Counted from the stretch's first letter, positions 1-8,850 are shown. The stretch is 64,000 nucleotides of DNA from CAVSJA01 sp963728145 (GCA_963728145.1 CAVSJA010000003.1:186001-250000); one strand, 5' to 3'. The notes: generated by a model from the sequence alone, not told the origin. Numbers and translations: made by a program.

Positions 1-326
1 GCACAGCGATAAGCGGTTTGTCCAACGCCAGTGCGAGTGATTTTGCAAATTGTCCGCCTACAAGCAGTGAACCGATCAACCCAGGTGATTGAGTAAATGC
101 AATCGCGTTTAAATCATGGATATTACAACCAGCCTCTGTCAACGCAAGGTCAACAACCGGAACGATATTTTGTAAATGTGCGCGTGAAGCGAGTTCGGGT
201 ACAACTCCACCGAATTTTTTATGTACATCCTGGTTGGCAATTTTATTAGAAAGAATACTGCCATCCTTACAAACTGCAGCAGCGGTTTCGTCACAGGAAG
301 ATTCAATGGCGAGGATGGTGGTCATA
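1..326 (-). CDS. tsaD: TsaD, tRNA N6-adenosine threonylcarbamoyltransferase (N-terminal part, cut by window edge)
   Basis: The minus strand from the ATG at 326 reads MTTILAIESSCDETAAAV and continues about 108 residues to the window edge. This is the characteristic N-terminus of the Kae1/TsaD family, including the IESSCDET nucleotide-binding strand, PELASRAH and the QSPGLIGSLLVG glycine segment. The enzyme transfers the threonylcarbamoyl group to A37 of ANN-decoding tRNAs with TsaB and TsaE in the cytoplasm. The metal-binding HxxxH histidines normally follow PELASR, and the first (ASRAH) is present. No TsaB or TsaE gene is visible here. The rest of the gene lies to the left of the window. Start choice is secure because the family begins at this methionine. 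Confidence 0.95.
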
Positions 327-352
327 GTGCTAAGATAGCCTGTAATTTGAAA

Positions 353-503
353 TGGTTTGATTGTTTGATGGTTAGATGGTTGGGTTTATTAATAGTAAGT
401 CCAACAATTAGACATGGTTAGATGGTTAGATGTCTCGATAGTTGTCGGGAGGGTTCATAAATAGTAAGTCCAACCATCAAACCATTAAACAATCAAACAA
501 TCT
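353..503. repeat. Degenerate 8-base tandem array with two complementary arms
   Basis: The left arm repeats a GGTTAGAT/TGATTGTT-type word, and the right arm (about 470-503) carries its complement (ACCATCAA, ACAATCAA). The bases at 359-383 pair imperfectly with those at 470-497. A second shared phrase, AATAGTAAGTCCAAC, occurs directly in both halves (392-406 and 461-475). The array fills the gap between two genes that both read leftward. Confidence 0.7.
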
Positions 504-509
504 AAATAG

Positions 510-1763
510 TTACTTACTCCTGATTGCAACCACCGGATCCATCCGGGCTGCGATTGAGGCTGGAATAATTCCGGCGAGAATACCAACGATAACGCAGATG
601 CTTACTGCAAGCAACAAGATATTAGGAGAAACAAAAACGGTGAATCCGAAAATAGCGCCTGCAACAAGAGTTAACAGGTAAACTGCGATCAAACCGAGGA
701 TTCCTCCCATGATGCAAAGGAATGCTGACTCCAACAAGAATTCGGTAAGGATCACGCGCTTCTTGGCGCCAATAGCTTTTTTCAATCCGATCTGTGAAGT
801 TCTTTCTCTAACGGTTACGAACATGATATTGGCAACACCAAACATTCCCACCACAAGGGATAATGTCGCAATGGCCCAACCGCCTTTATTGATATAACCG
901 AAAATATTGCTCATGAACTCACTGAAGGAATCGATATCATTCAACGAAAAATCATTATCGGCAGTTGGTTTAAGTTTGCGGATGGAACGCATGGCACCTT
1001 CCAATTCATCCTTCAGCTGTGCCATGGGAACGGTTTCCTTGCCCTGAACCATGATCACAGGTTGGCTATATTCTTCTCGCACGATAGTCCTCATAAAATC
1101 GAATGGCATCAATATGCTATTATCATATTCCCAGCCACCGATGATGCTCTTCCCTTGCTTCTTTATTAAACCAACAACCAATCCTTGCTTTCCATTTTTC
1201 ATCCCCACCATTTGGCCTACTGCTTTTTCGGGATTGCCAAAAAGGTTTTCAGCTACGGTATAACCCATCACAATTGAATTGGCAGCATAGTCATAGTCTG
1301 CCTGCTGTAAATATCTTCCCAATTGGACCTCTACCGGCTGAATATTTATAAAGTCTTCTGTGATACCATAATAATTGACATTATTTACGATATCATCTTC
1401 GATTTCAAGATTAGTTGTAGTGCTGATATTAATGGCCACATTCTTTGCTGCAGGCACTTTTTGCTTCAGCAATATCATTTCCTCATACTTGGGATTGGGA
1501 CGCTTCACATATTTCCACCAGGGGTAGTCATTTCCACCATCGGCATACTCCCATTTATCAATGTAAACAGTATTGGACCCTAAAGCCTTGATATCTTTCT
1601 GGACCGCATATTCGAGACTGTCAACTGTAGCAAGCACGCTGATAATACAAAAAATACCAAAAGCAATACCACTCAGCGATAATAAGGTGCGCAGTTTATG
1701 TGAGCGGAATTCCTGCCAGGTGAGGCTGAGGCTACTACCCAAAATTTCCAGAATGCGACGCAT
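510..1763 (-). CDS. MacB-type ABC transporter permease (FtsX superfamily)
   Basis: This 417-residue protein has the MacB/LolCE permease architecture. There is one N-terminal membrane helix near residues 24-45 (LRTLLSLSGIAFGIFCIISV), a long periplasmic MacB_PCD domain (about 50-285), then three helices of the FtsX domain (about 295-410) ending in the usual DPVVAIRSK tail. The conserved IGLKKAIGAKKRVILTEFL segment precedes the third helix. Such permeases act with a separate or fused ATPase to move lipoproteins, peptides or macrolides across the envelope. No ATPase gene lies next to it in this window, so the partner and substrate are unknown. The gene is full length for the family. Confidence 0.9.
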   Translation of the reverse strand: MRRILEILGSSLSLTWQEFRSHKLRTLLSLSGIAFGIFCIISVLATVDSLEYAVQKDIKALGSNTVYIDKWEYADGGNDYPWWKYVKRPNPKYEEMILLKQKVPAAKNVAINISTTTNLEIEDDIVNNVNYYGITEDFINIQPVEVQLGRYLQQADYDYAANSIVMGYTVAENLFGNPEKAVGQMVGMKNGKQGLVVGLIKKQGKSIIGGWEYDNSILMPFDFMRTIVREEYSQPVIMVQGKETVPMAQLKDELEGAMRSIRKLKPTADNDFSLNDIDSFSEFMSNIFGYINKGGWAIATLSLVVGMFGVANIMFVTVRERTSQIGLKKAIGAKKRVILTEFLLESAFLCIMGGILGLIAVYLLTLVAGAIFGFTVFVSPNILLLAVSICVIVGILAGIIPASIAARMDPVVAIRSK

Positions 1764-1775
1764 GTTTCAAATTTA

Positions 1776-1941
1776 GGAAACAATAAGCAATAGGCAATGG
1801 GCAATAGGCAATTGGCAAAAAAACCTGACAATAGGCTGAAGGGAATGAGCAATGAGTAATAGGCAATTGGCAAGGTTGGCATTATTTCCGATCCGTGGTC
1901 ATAATTGCCTATTGCCAATTGCCTATTGCCTATTGCTCATT
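1776..1941. repeat. Seven-base GGCAATA array with two complementary arms
   Basis: The left part (1776-1880) carries GGCAATA, GGCAATG and GGCAATT units on the plus strand. The right part (1904-1941) carries the complement (TTGCCTA, TTGCCAA). The array lies between divergently transcribed genes, so it cannot be a transcription terminator for either, and it ends within about 12 bases of the downstream start codon. Confidence 0.75.
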
Positions 1942-1952
1942 AATTTCGCCGC

Positions 1953-2822
1953 ATGGAAGTCATCGAAAACAAATTAGTCCGCGCAATGATCAATCCAAAG
2001 GGTGCGGAATTGTCGGGCCTGTTTAACAAGGAGACAGAGTTGGAATATATATGGAATGGGGATCCGGCATTTTGGGGTAAGCAGTCACCTGTTTTATTTC
2101 CGATCGTTGGAACTTTAAAAGGGAATAGCTATTTGTTCAAAGGCGAGTCATATCAACTCCCTCGCCATGGTTTTGCAAGGGATCGTTCGTTTGAAGTAGA
2201 GAAGAGGGCAGGAGATAGCAAGCTGTTCCTATTAAAAAGCGATATGGAAACGCAGAAGGTTTATCCATTCGATTTCGAATTCCGGATTCGTTATACGCTG
2301 GAAGAAAAAAAATTGATCGTGAGTTATGAGATTAAGAATTCCGGCAAAGAAGATCTTTATTTTTCAGTTGGCGGACATCCTGCATTCAAATTGCCATTGG
2401 TTGACAACACCGCATATGAAGACTATTATCTCGAATTTGAAAAGAATGAAAATGCAGGTCGGTGGCCTATTTCCGGTGACGGATTAATTGAGAAGGAATC
2501 GATCCCTGTATTGAATGAAACAAATATTCTTTCTATCAACAAGCAACTCTTCGCAAAGGATGCACTGGTGTTTAAATATTTGAATTCATCTTTTGTAAAG
2601 TTGAAGTCCGATAAAACTCCACACGGTATAACATTTCAATTCCCCGACTTTCCATTCCTCGGTATCTGGGCAGCAAAAGGAGCGGACTTCATTTGCATCG
2701 AGCCCTGGTGCGGAATTGCCGACGGCGTTGACAGTGATCAGCAGTTGGTGAACAAAGAAGGAATTATTTCACTGAAGAAGTCAGAAGAGTTTAAAAGAGC
2801 ATGGAGTGTTGAATTGTATTAG
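1953..2822 (+). CDS. Aldose 1-epimerase family protein (LacX/galactose mutarotase-like)
   Basis: This 289-residue cytoplasmic protein has the galactose-mutarotase beta-sandwich signature: an early PVLFPIVGTLKG segment, PRHGFARDR, GGHPAFKLP near residue 145, and FICIEPWCGIAD near 250 in the place of the family's catalytic glutamate strand. The family interconverts alpha and beta anomers of aldohexoses. This subgroup (LacX/YeaD-like) is poorly assigned to substrates, so the sugar is not inferred. It starts at an ATG just after a GGCAATA array, with no obvious Shine-Dalgarno sequence, as is usual in Bacteroidota. It ends at TAG, immediately followed by a GGTTG-type array. Confidence 0.88.
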   Translation: MEVIENKLVRAMINPKGAELSGLFNKETELEYIWNGDPAFWGKQSPVLFPIVGTLKGNSYLFKGESYQLPRHGFARDRSFEVEKRAGDSKLFLLKSDMETQKVYPFDFEFRIRYTLEEKKLIVSYEIKNSGKEDLYFSVGGHPAFKLPLVDNTAYEDYYLEFEKNENAGRWPISGDGLIEKESIPVLNETNILSINKQLFAKDALVFKYLNSSFVKLKSDKTPHGITFQFPDFPFLGIWAAKGADFICIEPWCGIADGVDSDQQLVNKEGIISLKKSEEFKRAWSVELY

Positions 2823-2933
2823 GTTTGGTTGTCTGGTTGACTAGTTGATTGGTTGATTAGTTGATAGATAATTGCTAAACTTGTCAACCCTGTCAACCCT
2901 GTCAACCCTGTCAACCTTGTCAACCAACCCGGC
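2823..2933. repeat. Mixed 8/9-base array, GGTTGATTA arm and GTCAACCCT arm
   Basis: The left arm (2823-2866) repeats GGTTGACT/GGTTGATT/AGTTGATT units. The right arm (2880-2931) is a nine-base GTCAACCCT array with at least five units. The two arms use related but not identical words, so the hairpin is imperfect. Confidence 0.75.
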
Positions 2934-3010
2934 GTCATAAAGAAATCCTAAATCTCCCCCGGGCATAATCTTTGTAACCACCAAAGAGGATTAATCTGCG
3001 TTATAGTTAT

Positions 3011-3964
3011 ATGAATTGGGTCGATATTGTTTTGGTAATTATAGTTTTCCTCGCTGTTTTGCATGGATGGCGGAAGGGATTTATTGTTGGGGCACTTGAT
3101 CTTTTATCATGGGCGGGTAGCCTTGTACTCAGTTTTTTCTGTTACCCATATGTCGCAAATCTTATCGGAGGAGCAGTTTCGCTCGGAGTTTGGAATCTTC
3201 CGGTCGCGTTTTTGATCACGTTAATTGCAGCAAGACTACTGTTTTCATTATTTGTAAACGGTTTGTTAAGTACAACAACGGAAGAAGCTCACAACAATTC
3301 GATGAATCGATTTCTTGGAATCATTCCCGGGGCGGTGAATGGAGTCATCTTCGCAGGTATTGTTTCAGCTTTATTACTCGCTTTTCCAATTTCTGATCGT
3401 ATAAACGAAAAAACGCAGGAAAGCAAGATTGCTCCGGCACTGGCGATGCAGGTGGAGTGGCTGGAAACCGAATTATCACCGGTGTTTGATGAAGCCATTA
3501 AACAATCGATGAACAAGCTTACCGTAAACCCGGAGTCAAGCAAATCTGTAAACCTATCATATAAAGTAACTGACGCGTCGGTAAGACAAGACCTTGAAGC
3601 GAGTATGCTTGAACTGGTCAATGAAGAAAGAAGAAAGCATGGATTGAATGGATTAAAACCCGATCCCGAAATGGCTGTTGTAGCAAGAAAACATTCAAGG
3701 GATATGTTTGAGCGTGGTTATTTTTCTCACACCAATCCTGAGGGCAAATCTCCATTTGACAGAATGCGTGAAGATGGCGTTCAATTTTTATCTGCAGGAG
3801 AAAATCTTGCATTAGCTAAGACACTTTCAATAGCGCATACGGGACTAATGAATTCTCCCGGTCACCGTGCAAATATTCTGCATGCTTCTTATGGGAGGGT
3901 TGGAATCGGAGTACTCGACGGAGGAAGAAGAGGGTTGATGATAACGCAAAATTTCAGAAATTAA
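3011..3964 (+). CDS. CvpA family membrane domain fused to a CAP (SCP/PR-1) domain
   Basis: The protein has 317 residues. Residues 1 to about 165 are a CvpA-type domain with hydrophobic helices, including the typical start NWVDIVLVIIVFLAVLHGWRKG. Residues about 200-317 form a CAP domain with LVNEERRKHGL, YFSHTNPEGKSPFDR, AGENLA and MNSPGHRANIL. These supply the two histidines and glutamates of the CAP cleft (SHTNP, GENLA, GHRANI). The arrangement puts the CAP domain outside the inner membrane. CvpA proteins are linked to colicin V export and envelope maintenance, while CAP domain function in bacteria is mostly unknown. The TAA stop is followed directly by a GGTGAAT array. Confidence 0.9.
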   Translation: MNWVDIVLVIIVFLAVLHGWRKGFIVGALDLLSWAGSLVLSFFCYPYVANLIGGAVSLGVWNLPVAFLITLIAARLLFSLFVNGLLSTTTEEAHNNSMNRFLGIIPGAVNGVIFAGIVSALLLAFPISDRINEKTQESKIAPALAMQVEWLETELSPVFDEAIKQSMNKLTVNPESSKSVNLSYKVTDASVRQDLEASMLELVNEERRKHGLNGLKPDPEMAVVARKHSRDMFERGYFSHTNPEGKSPFDRMREDGVQFLSAGENLALAKTLSIAHTGLMNSPGHRANILHASYGRVGIGVLDGGRRGLMITQNFRN

Positions 3965-3965
3965 A

Positions 3966-4093
3966 TGGTGAATGGTGAATCGTGAATGGTGAATGGTGAA
4001 TGGTGAATCGTGAATTGTGAATACGCGGTGCGCTATTACTTATTGACCATTGACCATTCACCATTGACCATTCATCATTCACCATTCACGATT
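3966..4093. repeat. Seven-base GGTGAAT array with two complementary arms, between convergent genes
   Basis: The left arm (3966-4023) has about eight GGTGAAT/CGTGAAT units. The right arm (4042-4093) is the complement, with ATTGACC and ATTCACC units. It starts just after the TAA of the upstream gene. The right arm overlaps the final codons of the opposing gene: its TGA stop (4086-4088) is part of a TCGTGAAT unit. Confidence 0.8.
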
Positions 4094-4784
4094 CCTGCTT
4101 AATGAATTTGCGTAGAAATTTTCCTACACCAGAGAATCCCTGTCCTCCACTTAACATTGAGATGATTGAACCAAATGAATTTCCTATTGGCATATTGAAA
4201 TTTCTGGTCGCCTGTCTTCCCAATCTTCGTCTTACCATTGATGCGAGTATCATTGGACCTGCAAATCCAAGCAATCCTTTGGTAAGGGCTTTCAGGTTCA
4301 TGCCCGTGCTCCTGAATTTTTGATCCAACCCCAACGCTGATAAAAATCCAGGACTGCTGATCTTTTCCGGAGGTGGTTGCAATGAGTTTGTGCGCTTTAC
4401 AAATTGATCAAGCAAGCTGAATTGTTGCTGAGTGATATCAAGTTGCTCGGCAATCTTTTCAATATTATCCTTTTCCTCGGGTGTAAGGTTACGATCCGAT
4501 TCTGCGAAACTGATCAGGTCGGCGATCAATGCGTACCTTAGATCGGTTGTCTTGAGTATGTCAAGAGCGCTCACCAATTCTTCGCCGCTCATGTCCTTTG
4601 CCGCTCTGAGCACAATTTCCTTTTGCTCCTCGGAAAGACCAACTGAATCGGCAAGAGCAGTTAAATAGACCATTTCCTCCTCACTAGCTTCTTTATCAGC
4701 CGTGGCAATAGATGAAATAGCACTGATATACGCGCCTTTTTCCAGATCACTGTACTCTTTCAGGAATTTCGGCTGTTTGTCCAT
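4086..4784 (-). CDS. TerB-like (tellurite resistance fold) domain protein
   Basis: The protein has 232 residues. Residues about 10-130 are an all-helical acidic domain with two internally similar halves (AISSIATADKEASEEEMVYL and LISFAESDRNLTPEEKDNIE), which is the TerB-like helical repeat. The C-terminal 80 residues contain a hydrophobic GLLGFAGPMILASMV stretch and a glycine-rich GSIISMLSGGQGF segment that may contact the membrane. No signal peptide is seen. The family is associated with stress and metal sensing, but no precise role can be given. The stop codon and the bases beyond it belong to a GGTGAAT repeat array, so the exact C-terminus may vary between strains. Confidence 0.7.
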   Translation of the reverse strand: MDKQPKFLKEYSDLEKGAYISAISSIATADKEASEEEMVYLTALADSVGLSEEQKEIVLRAAKDMSGEELVSALDILKTTDLRYALIADLISFAESDRNLTPEEKDNIEKIAEQLDITQQQFSLLDQFVKRTNSLQPPPEKISSPGFLSALGLDQKFRSTGMNLKALTKGLLGFAGPMILASMVRRRLGRQATRNFNMPIGNSFGSIISMLSGGQGFSGVGKFLRKFIKQES

Positions 4785-5212
4785 ACTATATTTTTAATTG
4801 ATTAATAAGATTCTTCTTTATCTCACCAACCAGGCCAGAAAAAAAATGGAGTTTTAGTAAATCTGAGCAGGCATTTGACGATGCCGATCCCATCAGGCAG
4901 TAATTCAGATTACTTAGCGATTGGCACAAATGACCAAAGCGGGGAAAACGATGGGACCATGCCTTTCCTTCTGAATTCTTGATTAGTATAATAATATTAT
5001 GCCAACTCTTAAGAATCTTAGCTGTGGAATTAATGCAACACGGTGGAAAGCAATGGGCAAAGGCAATAGGCAATGGGCAATTGGCAATTGGCAATAGGCA
5101 ATTGGCAAACGCCAGACCATGTATTGTGTGCAAGGGTTATTGATTACTGATTATTAATTATTGATTATTGGGTGTTCAAATTGCCAATTGCCTATTGCCA
5201 ATTGCCAATTGC
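4785..5212. other. Intergenic region of 428 bases without a convincing gene
   Basis: Positions 4785-5045 show no recognisable gene or RNA. A minus-strand reading frame at 4786-5133 is open, but its N-terminal third is translated GGCAATA repeat and it has no family resemblance. From 5048 on, the region is a two-arm GGCAATA array, with an AT-rich GATTATTGATTATT stretch between the arms (5140-5172). Confidence 0.6.
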
Positions 5213-5227
5213 TTATTGCCTATTGCT
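5048..5227. repeat. Seven-base GGCAATA array, two arms, reaching into the DoxX gene
   Basis: The left arm (5048-5107) has about eight GGCAATA/GGCAATT units. The right arm (5178-5227) has the complementary TTGCCTA/TTGCCAA units. The right arm encodes the last residues (SNRQ) and the TAA stop of the minus-strand DoxX gene. Confidence 0.8.
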
Positions 5228-5632
5228 TCTCTTATCGAAAAGCGCATAATCCAGGCTCAATTTGCCCGGGCCGGTGAAGAAGTAAATGAGGAATATGACT
5301 ACAAATAAGAATGGATGTTGGTGATCGGTAAACACCTTGCCTGAATTCAATATAAATGTTATGAAGGCCATGGTAAGTATTAGTGGGATACATATCAACC
5401 TTGTGAATAGTCCAATTGTAAACAATACCCCTCCGAAGAATTCAACCCCCTTGCCCAGGTAAGCCATAAAAGCCGGACCTCCTAGCTTAAAATTCCATTC
5501 CAGATATTTTTCCATTTTCGCCGGATCAAATATTTCGAACCCATGATAGGCCATCATAAGGCCTACCATTATGCGAATAATTCCAAGACCAGTGTCTTGC
5601 CATAGGCTGTGTGGAGAGAGGAGTTTTTTCAT
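5213..5632 (-). CDS. DoxX family membrane protein
   Basis: The protein has 139 residues and four predicted membrane helices. It matches the DoxX pattern: an opening GLGIIRIMVGLMMAYHGFEIF helix, an AYLGKGVEFFGGVLFTIGLFTR loop-helix, and a final VVIFLIYFFTGPGKLSLDY segment. DoxX-type proteins are small quinone or redox-associated membrane proteins of mostly unproven function. The last four residues and the TAA stop are encoded by a GGCAATA array unit, so the natural C-terminus has probably been replaced by repeat sequence. The start ATG at 5632 is close to another repeat array on the other side. Confidence 0.85.
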   Translation of the reverse strand: MKKLLSPHSLWQDTGLGIIRIMVGLMMAYHGFEIFDPAKMEKYLEWNFKLGGPAFMAYLGKGVEFFGGVLFTIGLFTRLICIPLILTMAFITFILNSGKVFTDHQHPFLFVVIFLIYFFTGPGKLSLDYALFDKRSNRQ

Positions 5633-5650
5633 TTGATAAATCTAGCAATT

Positions 5651-5763
5651 CTGGTTGACAAGGTTGACAAGGTTGACAGGGTTGATAGGGTTGACAAGGA
5701 CGACAATATTAGTTCTTTCCTTGTAAACCTGTAAACCTTGTCAACCTGTCAACCTAGTCAACT
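5651..5763. repeat. Nine-base GGTTGACAA array, two arms, between divergent genes
   Basis: The left arm (5651-5704) repeats GGTTGACAA/GGTTGACAG/GGTTGATAG. The right arm (5722-5763) repeats TTGTCAACC/CTGTCAACC. The right arm is open in the frame of the following glnS gene and would encode a spurious CQPSQ extension if translation began at an upstream TTG. Confidence 0.8.
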
Positions 5764-5797
5764 TATCCGTAAATTAGCAGCTACAACAAAATCGTTC

Positions 5798-7471
5798 ATG
5801 AGCGAGATCAAAGAAGAGAAATCACTGAACTTCCTGGAAGAGATCATTGAGCAGGACCTGCGAGATGGAAAGTATAAAGAGATCATTACAAGGTTCCCAC
5901 CCGAACCTAATGGCTACCTCCATATCGGACATGCCAAGAGCATTTGCCTGAACTTCGGTCTAACGCAAAAGTATGGTGGCTATACCAACCTGCGTTTTGA
6001 TGATACTAACCCGGTAACGGAAGAAACTGAATACGTAGATAGCATAAAAGATGATGTGCATTGGCTGGGTGTTGAATGGAAGAACGAATTGTATGCTTCA
6101 GATTATTTTGATCAGCTATATCTTTTTGCAATCACCCTGATCAAAAAAGGACTCGCCTATGTGGATGATTCTAAATCAGAAGATATAGCCAAATTAAAAG
6201 GTACTCCTACGGAGCCCGGTAAGAATAGTCCATATCGTGACCGTTCCGTTGAAGAAAACCTCGATCTGTTGGTAAGAATGAAGAATGGAGAATTTGCCGA
6301 TGGTGTAAGAACCTTAAGAGCAAAGATCGATATGGCCCATCCCAATATGTTGATGCGTGACCCCATCCTGTATCGAATTAAGCATGCGCACCATCACCGC
6401 ACGGGTGATAAGTGGTGCATTTACCCGATGTACGATTTTGCTCATGGGCAAAGCGATAGCATCGAGAAGATCACTCACTCCATCTGTACATTGGAATTTG
6501 TTCCCCACCGTGATCTTTACGATTGGTTAATTGAGAATCTGGAGATCTTCCCGTCTAAACAATATGAATTCGCGAGGCTCAACCTCACTTATACCGTGTT
6601 GAGCAAACGCAAAATGATTCAACTGGTGAATGATAAACATGTGGAAGGATGGGATGATCCCCGCATGCCTTCCATCAGTGGTATGCGTCGAAGAGGTTAC
6701 ACGCCGGAGGCCATCAGGGAATTTTGTGACCGGATTGGAGTTGCCAAAAGAGAGAATTTAATTGATGTATCGCTCCTTGAGTTTTGTGTAAGAGAACATT
6801 TAAACAAAATTGCGCTGAGAAGAATGGTTGTATTTGATCCGGTCAAGCTGATCATAACAAACTACCCCGCAGGTCAAACCGAAAAACTGGAAACGGATGA
6901 GAACCCCGAGAACCCAAAGGGGGGTACCCGTAAACTCAGTTTCTCCCGTGAACTTTATATCGAACGAGAGGACTTTATGGAAAATCCTCCCAAAAAGTTT
7001 TTCCGGCTTGCGCCCGGACAAATGGTAAGATTGAAATCAGCATATATAGTTAAATGCGATGAAGCGGTAAAAGATGAAAATGGTATCATACACGAGATTC
7101 ATTGCAGCTATATTCCGGAAAGCAAAAGCGGTGCAGATACCTCCGGGATCAATGTAAAGGGAACCTTGCACTGGGTAAATATCACAGATGCTATTGCCAT
7201 AGAAGTTCGTTTGTATGATCGTCTATTTAAAGTGGAGGATCCTTCGAATGAAGAAGGAGATTTTAAAGACTATGTAAACCCCGATTCATTGCAGGTGATA
7301 AAGACTGCTTATGCCGAACCGGCGTTATTACATGCGAAATTCGACGATCGATACCAATTTCTCCGCAAAGGATATTTCTGCCTGGATAAAGACACCTGGA
7401 CAGATCGCCTCGTATTTAACAGAACAGTTACCTTGAAAGATGCCTGGGCGAAAGAACAGAAAAAGGGTTGA
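5798..7471 (+). CDS. glnS: Glutaminyl-tRNA synthetase
   Basis: This is a class I aminoacyl-tRNA synthetase of 557 residues, of normal length for GlnRS. It carries the HIGH-type motif in PPEPNGYLHIGHAKS, the LRFDDTNP segment, the KMSKS-equivalent VLSKRKM, and the C-terminal beta-barrel anticodon domain from about residue 330. It charges tRNA-Gln in the cytoplasm. The ATG at 5798 (MSEIKEEKSLNF) is chosen because the upstream in-frame TTG at 5738 would add 20 residues that come entirely from a GGTTGACAA repeat array. The TGA stop (7469-7471) lies inside the stem of a perfect 13-base inverted repeat. Confidence 0.96.
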   Translation: MSEIKEEKSLNFLEEIIEQDLRDGKYKEIITRFPPEPNGYLHIGHAKSICLNFGLTQKYGGYTNLRFDDTNPVTEETEYVDSIKDDVHWLGVEWKNELYASDYFDQLYLFAITLIKKGLAYVDDSKSEDIAKLKGTPTEPGKNSPYRDRSVEENLDLLVRMKNGEFADGVRTLRAKIDMAHPNMLMRDPILYRIKHAHHHRTGDKWCIYPMYDFAHGQSDSIEKITHSICTLEFVPHRDLYDWLIENLEIFPSKQYEFARLNLTYTVLSKRKMIQLVNDKHVEGWDDPRMPSISGMRRRGYTPEAIREFCDRIGVAKRENLIDVSLLEFCVREHLNKIALRRMVVFDPVKLIITNYPAGQTEKLETDENPENPKGGTRKLSFSRELYIEREDFMENPPKKFFRLAPGQMVRLKSAYIVKCDEAVKDENGIIHEIHCSYIPESKSGADTSGINVKGTLHWVNITDAIAIEVRLYDRLFKVEDPSNEEGDFKDYVNPDSLQVIKTAYAEPALLHAKFDDRYQFLRKGYFCLDKDTWTDRLVFNRTVTLKDAWAKEQKKG

Positions 7472-7494
7472 AAACCCTCCCAGGGTTTTCAACC
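7466..7494 (+). terminator. Perfect 13-base hairpin containing the glnS stop codon
   Basis: Bases 7466-7478 pair perfectly with 7482-7494 around a CCC loop. The stem is followed by TTGCCC rather than a T-run, so it is a stable hairpin but not a classic intrinsic terminator. The glnS TGA is in the left arm. Confidence 0.55.
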
Positions 7495-7640
7495 TTGCCC
7501 TGACCCGGACCCAACGGTTTTCAACCTCCATCGTAGATAATGCATATGTTTATGAAGAGAGTCGGTAACTGTAAACAAGAAAGCCGGCTTCCTCGCAATT
7601 AATTTTTTATAATTTTATCCATACACATACAAGTCCCAAA

Positions 7641-8645
7641 GTGATCTCTCTGCGACAAATAGCTAAAAAGGTTGGGGTTTCTCCCTCAGCAGTTTCATTC
7701 GTATTAAACGGACGTCACCAGGAAATGCGCATCAGTCCGAAACTGACGGAAAAGATCAAACGAATTGCTAAGAAGGAAGGCTATCATCCCAATCAGGCCG
7801 CAATAACATTGCGAACAGGTAAGTCAAAGATTATTGGCCTGGTGGTTGATACCATTTCCGGGTCCTTCTTTGCAGCATTGGCTTCAATAATAGAAAGTGA
7901 AGTAGAAAAATTTGGATTCAAGGTCATCTATTGCAGCACAGGAAATAAGGTGAAGAAAGGAAGGGACCTGATCCGGATGTTATATCAGCACCAATTGGAT
8001 GGATATCTTATCATTCCTACAGAAGGAATGAACAGGGATATTCAGCTCCTGATGGATAGAAAGAAGCCACTGGTCCTCATGGATAGTTATTTCACTGGAA
8101 CAAAAGCTCCCTATGTGATGGTTAATAATATGAGCGGCACGTCGATGGGAATGAATTACCTCGTAAGGAAGGGCTACAAAAAGATCGCCTTTGTTTGCAA
8201 TAACCTGAAGCTGATCCAAATGAAGGACCGGATTAAGGGATATCGCAAAACTTTAGAGGAAAATAAAATAAAGGTCGATGACCATTTAATTTGTACAACC
8301 CGCTTCTCAGATTCTAAAGAAATAATTACTTCCCAGATATCCGAATTGATCACGGCAAGAAAACCCGATGCGATCATGTTCGCCGCAAACTATCTTGGTG
8401 TTTGCGGACTCGATAGTATTCGTTCACTCGGGTTAAGTATTCCTAATGATATTGGCGTGGTTTGCTTTGATGATCACGAACTCTTCCGTTTTTACAATCC
8501 CGCAATCACCAGTGTACAGCAACCTGTTGAAGAAATTGCCAAAACAGCAGTCAACATGTTAATGGCCCAGCTTGGCGTAATTGAGAATGTTGAATTAAAG
8601 CATGCCCAGTTGCAGCCGACTTTGATTGAAAGATATTCCGCTTGA
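7641..8645 (+). CDS. LacI family transcriptional regulator
   Basis: The protein has 334 residues. Residues 1-55 are a LacI-type helix-turn-helix plus hinge (LRQIAKKVGVSPSAVSFVLN, then KIKRIAKKEGYHPN). The rest is a periplasmic-binding-protein-like sensor domain with GLVVDTISGSFFAALASIIE, GYLIIPTEG, and the C-terminal IGVVCFDDHELFRFYNPAIT. It starts at GTG, the only initiator directly before the helix-turn-helix. Two 22-24-base LacI-type palindromes lie 370-460 bases downstream, just before the susC-like gene, so it probably regulates that SusC/SusD pair in response to an imported sugar. Its TGA is followed within two bases by a GGTTGACGG array. Confidence 0.93.
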   Translation: MISLRQIAKKVGVSPSAVSFVLNGRHQEMRISPKLTEKIKRIAKKEGYHPNQAAITLRTGKSKIIGLVVDTISGSFFAALASIIESEVEKFGFKVIYCSTGNKVKKGRDLIRMLYQHQLDGYLIIPTEGMNRDIQLLMDRKKPLVLMDSYFTGTKAPYVMVNNMSGTSMGMNYLVRKGYKKIAFVCNNLKLIQMKDRIKGYRKTLEENKIKVDDHLICTTRFSDSKEIITSQISELITARKPDAIMFAANYLGVCGLDSIRSLGLSIPNDIGVVCFDDHELFRFYNPAITSVQQPVEEIAKTAVNMLMAQLGVIENVELKHAQLQPTLIERYSA

Positions 8646-8646
8646 G

Positions 8647-8850
8647 TAAGGTTGACGGGGTTGAGAAGGTTGACAGGGTTGACAGGGTTGACAAGGTTGA
8701 CAACGTTGATTCATTTCTTTTACGAAAGACTAATAAGTTTGTCACGCATCTGTCACTGTAAATCCAAAAAACTCTATCAACCTTATAAACTTTGTCAACC
8801 TGCATTCCCGTCCCGCCAAAGGCGGGAGGAACAACCCTATCAACCTCCCC
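8647..8850. repeat. Nine-base GGTTGACAG array with separated complementary arm
   Basis: The left arm (8647-8709) has about seven GGTTGACAG-type units. The right arm (8776-8850) has GTCAACCT and ATCAACCT units interrupted by a 7-base stem hairpin (TCCCGCC AAA GGCGGGA, 8811-8827). The two arms can fold back on each other. Confidence 0.75.

Noticed and set aside
3966..4093. Ordinary bidirectional terminator between convergent genes
   Set aside because: There is no T-run on either side, and the same structures occur between divergent genes, so termination is not a sufficient explanation.
4786..5133. Open frame of 115 codons on the minus strand
   Set aside because: Its N-terminal third is translated GGCAATA repeat, it has no family resemblance, and the following sequence has no coding character.
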